9,964 bases of DNA from contig JAGLFI010000025.1 of the NCBI GenBank assembly GCA_023144585.1, positions 1 through 9,964 on the forward strand, written 5' to 3'. The DNA comes from Desulfobacula sp. (GTDB taxonomy: Bacteria; Desulfobacterota; Desulfobacteria; Desulfobacterales; Desulfobacteraceae). A model generated the notes under the pieces. It was not told the origin of the DNA. It ran no database searches and was given only the letters and a program-made list of their open reading frames with translations. This document shows, piece after piece, positions 6,047 to 9,964 of the stretch; the stretch's first letter is position 1; every line of letters begins with the position of its first letter. The position numbers and the translations under genes are program-made.

Positions 6047-7924
6047 TTATGACATGGTTTGCAGCAGCCTGTAGAGTGTTCTTCTGGCAAGGATGTCACC
6101 TGAGATGATACCGACCACTTTATCTTCCTCAACAATGGGCATGGCAGATATTTCATTGTTTTCCAACTTCCGGATACAATCAATGATGGTTGAATCCGGA
6201 TTGTTGGTAATGACATCTGCCGTCATGATTTTGGTCAAGGGAGAATCCATGGGCAGTTTTGATGCCATGGCTTTGGTAATATCCCAGCTGGTTACGATAC
6301 CAATGAGTTTGCCTTTTTCAGACACAACATTGACAATGGGAACATGAGCATCTACTATCAATTGAGCCGCATCAGTCACGCCCTTATCCACGCCAATGGT
6401 GGGGGCTTCTTCCATGATATCCCGGGCTGTTTTTGATTTTTCTTTTGAAGCGATTCGCTGAACACTGACCTGCTCTGCAATTTCACAGGGCAGGCTGTCT
6501 GCATCCTTGCAAAGGCCGTCGATGAGTTCTTCCATATTTCTACGGATGACTGTTTCAAGCTTTTCAACCGCTGTTTTTCGGCGGATTTCTGCAAGGTTTG
6601 CAAAATCATCTTGATTTTTTTCAAGCCAGCCTTCAATGGCATTGGAATTTCCCAGGATACCTTTGGGGATCAGCAGGTGATCCGGTGTCGGGACAATCCT
6701 TTCATGGGCAGCATAGATGACCCCGCCTGAGTTCACCAGGTAATCTGTTGCAATGAGCGTCCCTTTATCCCTGTAAACATGTCGTTCCATTCTTCTACGT
6801 TCCGCTTTTCTTGCAGGATTCGGAGAATAGGTGTTTGCCCCTTCAACAATGATCCGCCATGTTCCCATCCTGTCCGTGGTCATGGATGGGTTTGTCAAGG
6901 TATTTACATCCAGGTAATTGAATACAGGTGATGCCGGAACCAGACAGAATGCGGATTCGGTTAGCAGGTTGTTGGAAGAGTTGGAAAAGATCATATGCTT
7001 TAATTCAGGAAGGTCATTATGCATGATTTGATCATGGAAATATTTTTGGGTGACTGCGCCAAACTCTTTCCACATGTCAAAGAGTTCTTTCCATGGCAGT
7101 CCGTCCGAATTTAAAAGATAGCCGTTTACATCACTGATCCCTTTGATAATGGGACAGTTTTCAGGATCATAATCATGGAAAATCCTTGCCACATGGGCAC
7201 CCACAGCCCCAAATCCCTGGATAAGGATATCCATATTGGAGGGTTTGGGAATGACCATGTTTTTAAACTGAGGCAGTTGCTTTAATTTGGGCAGATGCTC
7301 CAGCAATGCTTTGGTGGCTACCACAATGCCATTGGCAGCACCCCCTAATTCATCAATTCTGTTGCCACCCATATCAGCCGGTTTTGATACAACATTATTC
7401 AGGCCGTTTTCAATGGCAAAGGTTTTCATATCTGCATCATTGGTCCCCACATCTGGACCGGGGATATAGATGTCCTTGTATCGGTTTAAGAGCTGTCCAA
7501 ATCCTTTGATAACTTCATGCCGGTCTTCTTCAGAAAGGTTATCCGGCCGGACAATACCGGATTTTCCACCACCAAAGGGAAGATCGGCAGCGGCATTTTT
7601 AAGGGTCATACCCCTTGCCAAATCATGGATAATATCCGGGGTGATATCCGGCAGCATCCTTGTCCCGCCCATGGAGGGCTGCCCCATGGCAAGGTTCTCC
7701 ACCACAAGAAATCCGCCAATTTCCACAGGGCTGTCCTCATTCCATATGCAGGATACAGGCCGTGGCCCCAGGCGGTCTACTTTGATCCCCAAACGTTGAA
7801 GACGGTCAACATCCAGGGGTCCGAATTCAAGAAACCTTAATGGGCCGTCCTTGATCAGGCGGTTTTTCCATACATTTTTTGGCAGGGCCTCCTGCAAAAA
7901 TTGATGCATTCTTGATGGAATCAT
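6047..7924 (-). CDS. Glu/Leu/Phe/Val dehydrogenase with C-terminal CBS-domain pair
   Basis: A 625-residue fusion. The first ~490 residues are an amino-acid dehydrogenase (reversible NAD(P)-dependent oxidative deamination to a 2-oxo acid). GMTLKNAAADLPFGGGKSG contains substrate-binding K109 and catalytic K121; GPDVGT places the catalytic Asp at 158; the Rossmann loop ILIQGFGAVGAHVA is at 233-246; EGANTYSP and the DYLVNSGGVIYAAHE block follow. Residues ~499-555 and ~563-620 are two CBS motifs (TARDIMEEAPTIGV..., LTKIMTADVITNNPDSTI...). A CBS pair usually binds AMP, ATP or related adenylates and controls the attached enzyme. Ordinary family members are about 350-450 residues without CBS domains, so this architecture is unusual. 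Glutamate versus branched-chain specificity cannot be decided by eye. It is the third gene of the operon, 24 bases after X; no clear Shine-Dalgarno precedes ATG 7924. Confidence 0.9.
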   Translation of the reverse strand: MIPSRMHQFLQEALPKNVWKNRLIKDGPLRFLEFGPLDVDRLQRLGIKVDRLGPRPVSCIWNEDSPVEIGGFLVVENLAMGQPSMGGTRMLPDITPDIIHDLARGMTLKNAAADLPFGGGKSGIVRPDNLSEEDRHEVIKGFGQLLNRYKDIYIPGPDVGTNDADMKTFAIENGLNNVVSKPADMGGNRIDELGGAANGIVVATKALLEHLPKLKQLPQFKNMVIPKPSNMDILIQGFGAVGAHVARIFHDYDPENCPIIKGISDVNGYLLNSDGLPWKELFDMWKEFGAVTQKYFHDQIMHNDLPELKHMIFSNSSNNLLTESAFCLVPASPVFNYLDVNTLTNPSMTTDRMGTWRIIVEGANTYSPNPARKAERRRMERHVYRDKGTLIATDYLVNSGGVIYAAHERIVPTPDHLLIPKGILGNSNAIEGWLEKNQDDFANLAEIRRKTAVEKLETVIRRNMEELIDGLCKDADSLPCEIAEQVSVQRIASKEKSKTARDIMEEAPTIGVDKGVTDAAQLIVDAHVPIVNVVSEKGKLIGIVTSWDITKAMASKLPMDSPLTKIMTADVITNNPDSTIIDCIRKLENNEISAMPIVEEDKVVGIISGDILARRTLYRLLQTMS

Positions 7925-7948
7925 TTGTTAATTTCTTTATGCGTAAGA

Positions 7949-8530
7949 TTAATGTAGATTTTTCGCTGCAATTACACCGGTGCCGGATTTTATTAAGGCC
8001 TCCGCCGTCAGGTTGACGGAATTCTGCTTGTCAAGATAATTGGCTTGGAGAGATTCCATCAGGCCATTATCCAGAATTTCTTGTTTGCTTGAAAAGTACT
8101 CAAGAATATTGGACGGGTGTTCTCTTTTTTTCTCTACAGCAATTTCACCGCCTTCATGCTTTGCAGCCATATTGGGGACTTCTTTTGCAATCTCAATGAG
8201 TTCATATCTCCTGTTGTAGGGTTGATTCACAATCGACTGATAGGTTTCCGTGATATGATGTTCAAAGCGAACCTGTTTTTTCAGGCCTAATTGTTTTCTA
8301 ATAACATTTGCCTGGCGGATGGTCTCATTGTTCACGGAGTTGGAAAGGTTAAAGCCCACAAGTGATGTGGTACCGTCTTCCCGGGAGAAGAGTTTGGCAG
8401 TCATGAGTGTCCACATGATAAAGTATGGGTTGTCATTGCCTACGAATACGGATATTTTAAATTCTATGTCCACACCCAGCCTGTGCATCATGTATCCTAA
8501 AAGAATGGTACCGGGATTCACGTTCAACAC
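7949..8530 (-). CDS. Gene X, C-terminal part downstream of the in-frame UGA (unrecognised protein)
   Basis: This is the second half of a 420-codon gene whose first half is 8576-9211. Both halves are in one frame, with UGA at 8578-8576 and 15 sensible codons (AEEYLHYYTSYGIQQ) between it and the GTG at 8530. That GTG has no ribosome binding site and falls inside a continuous protein segment (YGIQQVLNVNPGTILLGYMM), so it is unlikely to be a start. Other visible stretches are DIEFKISVFVGNDNPYF, MWTLMTAKLFSREDGTTS, VGFNLSNSVNNETI and EHHITETYQSIVNQPYNRR, which look like alternating strands and helices of a soluble enzyme. I recognise no family. It stops 24 bases before the dehydrogenase. Length, composition and codon use show it is, or was very recently, coding. 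Confidence 0.6.
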   Translation of the reverse strand: MLNVNPGTILLGYMMHRLGVDIEFKISVFVGNDNPYFIMWTLMTAKLFSREDGTTSLVGFNLSNSVNNETIRQANVIRKQLGLKKQVRFEHHITETYQSIVNQPYNRRYELIEIAKEVPNMAAKHEGGEIAVEKKREHPSNILEYFSSKQEILDNGLMESLQANYLDKQNSVNLTAEALIKSGTGVIAAKNLH

Positions 8531-8575
8531 CTGCTGAATGCCGTAGCTGGTATAATAATGCAGGTATTCTTCAGC

Positions 8576-9211
8576 TCATTTTATGGGATAGTCATTGGGC
8601 TGACCAATGCCGCCAAAATATCCGGTAATGGTGTCAGGGCCGCCAAGATGTACATTACCGCCATCGGTTCCCCGGGTATCAAGGGATTCAACATAGGTGG
8701 CACTGATAATCTGCATGGCAAGGGCCGTGGCCATGATATTTCCGTTATCTTCAACCTGTTCAGCCATGTTCCTGACCCGGATTATCCGGCCCGGCATAAG
8801 TTCTTTTTTCTCAATGGCCTGTCTGGCCTGGGTTATCAGCCATGGGAAAAACTGCAGGGCACTGATTTCAAGGGTTACGGCATTGGTAGAATCAATAGAT
8901 GAGACATCGGCATCTTTTCCTAGGATGTTTTTGCAATAGTCATCCATTGAAATAAAAGCTTTCTTATCCCTTTGTTCCATCAACCATTCAAGGTCTGCAA
9001 CATAGGGGGAATTTATTTCTTTAAGACGCTGCATCAAGGTTTTCGGATTTCTGGCCTGTGTGGCTTTTTCATTTATGGCTTTGGCACCGCCAAATTTTTC
9101 AACCAGATCGCATAGCTCTCCCACTTGTTTATTGTCAGGATTTGTGATGAGCCGGTTAACAATATCAAGATCTTTTGCTTCAATTTTAAGTATTTCTTTA
9201 AGGTTGGTCAT
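8576..9211 (-). CDS. Gene X, N-terminal part ending at an in-frame UGA (unrecognised protein)
   Basis: The start is ATG 9211, with AAGGA 7 bases upstream and the panB stop 25 bases before it, so it is an operon member. The 211 residues open with a helical, charged segment (MTNLKEILKIEAKDLDIVNR), then LEWLMEQRDKKAFISMDDY, an ISALQFFPWLITQAR segment, GRIIRVRNMAEQVEDNGN, and a glycine-rich stretch, HLGGPDTITGYFGGIGQPND. After YPIK comes UGA (8578-8576), and the same frame then continues for over 200 codons. Trp (UGG to UGA), Sec, or a true nonsense mutation could each explain it. I recognise no family and see no signal peptide or membrane segment. Position between PanB and an amino-acid dehydrogenase suggests an enzyme of 2-oxo acid or C1 metabolism, but only by association. 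Confidence 0.6.
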   Translation of the reverse strand: MTNLKEILKIEAKDLDIVNRLITNPDNKQVGELCDLVEKFGGAKAINEKATQARNPKTLMQRLKEINSPYVADLEWLMEQRDKKAFISMDDYCKNILGKDADVSSIDSTNAVTLEISALQFFPWLITQARQAIEKKELMPGRIIRVRNMAEQVEDNGNIMATALAMQIISATYVESLDTRGTDGGNVHLGGPDTITGYFGGIGQPNDYPIK

Positions 9212-9236
9212 TGTGATTCCTTGCTTTTTTTGGCTT

Positions 9237-9964
9237 TTATTTTTTCATTAAAGCCAGAAATTTTTCTTTTTCGCCTTTAATCATGTGATAACAATGCTGG
9301 TCTTCCGGGAATCTGCCTTCACGAACATCTGCGCAATAGGCTTTCATGGCATCGGTGATGATGGTGGCAACATCACAATATTTTTTAACAAATTTTGGAG
9401 TGAATGCCTGGAATTGGCCAATAAGATCGCTGACAATCAAAAGCTGTCCGTCACACTCTTTTCCTGCACCAATTGAGAATACCGGTATGGTCAGGGTGTC
9501 GGCAATATACTGGGCCACTTCCGGGGGAACCGCTTCTACCAAGAGCATCTGGGCGCCGGCTTTTTGTACGGCCAGGGCATCTTCAACAACCATGGCGGTA
9601 TCTTTGGCTGTCCGCCCTTGGGCTTTATGGCCGCCCAAAGCGCCGGAACTCTGGGGTGTGAGACCGATATGGCCGATGACAACAATCCCTGCTTCCACGA
9701 TGGCCTTGATTCTTGAGGCTACACGTGTACCGCCTTCAAGCTTAATGGCATCTACGTCTGCTTCCTTGAGGAAACGACCGGCATTATATACCGCATCCAC
9801 ATCAGATGTCTGGTAACTCATAAAAGGCATGTCACCAATAATAAAAGTATTGGGAGCACCCCGTCGAACAGCATCACTATGAACAATACACTGGTCCATA
9901 GTGACGGGAACAGTGCCTTTGTAGCCATAAACACACATGCCAAGGGAATCGCCCACAAGAATCA
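9237..9964 (-). CDS. panB: 3-methyl-2-oxobutanoate hydroxymethyltransferase (PanB), 5' end outside window
   Basis: About 242 residues of PanB, which transfers a hydroxymethyl group from 5,10-methylene-tetrahydrofolate to 2-oxoisovalerate to give ketopantoate, the first committed step of pantothenate and hence CoA synthesis, in the cytoplasm. The frame runs off the window end (ILVGDSLGM), so only the first few dozen residues are missing; the GTG at 9956 is internal. Key residues are present: the Mg2+-binding Asp in VGDSLGM and in GDMPFMSY, Lys and Glu in IKLEGG, the GHIGLTPQS loop, the catalytic Glu in LLVEAVP, and GIGAG-type SIGAGKECDGQLL. Length is normal for the family (about 265-280 in full). 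It heads the visible operon with X and the CBS-fused dehydrogenase. That context may mean a role tied to branched-chain 2-oxo acids rather than a classical panBC cluster, since no panC is seen. Confidence 0.92.
   Translation of the reverse strand, partial: ILVGDSLGMCVYGYKGTVPVTMDQCIVHSDAVRRGAPNTFIIGDMPFMSYQTSDVDAVYNAGRFLKEADVDAIKLEGGTRVASRIKAIVEAGIVVIGHIGLTPQSSGALGGHKAQGRTAKDTAMVVEDALAVQKAGAQMLLVEAVPPEVAQYIADTLTIPVFSIGAGKECDGQLLIVSDLIGQFQAFTPKFVKKYCDVATIITDAMKAYCADVREGRFPEDQHCYHMIKGEKEKFLALMKK

Noticed and set aside
6093..7840. Plus-strand open frames opposite the dehydrogenase, up to about 110 codons
   Set aside because: They are antisense shadows of a firmly identified gene, with no ribosome binding sites and no recognisable products.
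8529..8578. Textbook SECIS after the UGA of gene X
   Set aside because: The best stem (ACCUGC/GCAGGU) has a 25-nt loop and no GGU near its start; the nearby CC/GG pairing is only two pairs. Sec remains possible, but the hairpin does not support it.
7949..9211. UGA reassigned to Trp across the whole genome
   Set aside because: UGG is used for Trp in several genes, and the DUF362 gene ends in UGA just 2 bases before the next start, so UGA serves as a stop here.
1..9964. CRISPR array, tRNA or rRNA genes, complete insertion sequence
   Set aside because: I found no regularly spaced repeats, no cloverleaf-like segments, and no transposase or terminal repeats on reading both strands by eye.

Overview
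The window looks like a chromosomal stretch of an anaerobic deltaproteobacterium, probably a sulfate reducer of the Desulfobacterales type. This rests on gene content: a sodium-pump decarboxylase beta subunit, a DUF362 protein with two [4Fe-4S] sites, a CGGC cysteine-cluster protein, a DUF1285-like protein, A+T-rich intergenic DNA, and a strong signature of selenocysteine (Sec) use. The lineage is inference; there is no rRNA or other marker gene here.

Layout. 1-210 (+) is the C-terminal end of a Na+-translocating decarboxylase beta subunit. It is followed at once by a decayed C-terminal piece of a group II intron reverse transcriptase/maturase (about 218-370). 503-1796 (-) encodes a CoA-disulfide-reductase/NADH-oxidase-like flavoprotein. 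Its redox-active cysteine codon is UGA, followed at the right distance by a hairpin with a GGUCU loop, which is a convincing bacterial SECIS. The gene as given also needs one, possibly two, single-base frame corrections. 2008-2388 (+) is a CGGC-domain protein and 2472-2948 (+) a DUF1285-like protein. 2979-5097 (-) is an operon of a DUF362 ferredoxin-like protein followed 2 nt later by a J-domain protein that appears split by a lost A in a poly-A run. 5098-5391 has no intact gene but holds a 48-codon protein relic. 5392-5877 (-) encodes an exported DUF1566 protein. A hairpin terminator (5983-6013) closes the last operon, 6047-9964 (-): panB (5' end outside the window), an unrecognised 420-codon gene X interrupted by an in-frame UGA, and a Glu/Leu/Phe/Val dehydrogenase fused to a C-terminal CBS-domain pair.

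How the genes may work together. PanB uses 2-oxoisovalerate, and a valine-type amino-acid dehydrogenase could supply it, so panB-X-dehydrogenase may be a branched-chain amino acid/pantothenate or C1-linked unit gated by adenylates through the CBS pair. This is inference. The most notable signal is the Sec/SECIS flavoprotein. Next is the in-frame UGA in gene X, which reads through into clearly coding sequence but lacks a textbook SECIS. Two or three losses of one base in homopolymers suggest either sequencing/assembly indels or recent gene decay, and should be settled before the broken genes are called pseudogenes.
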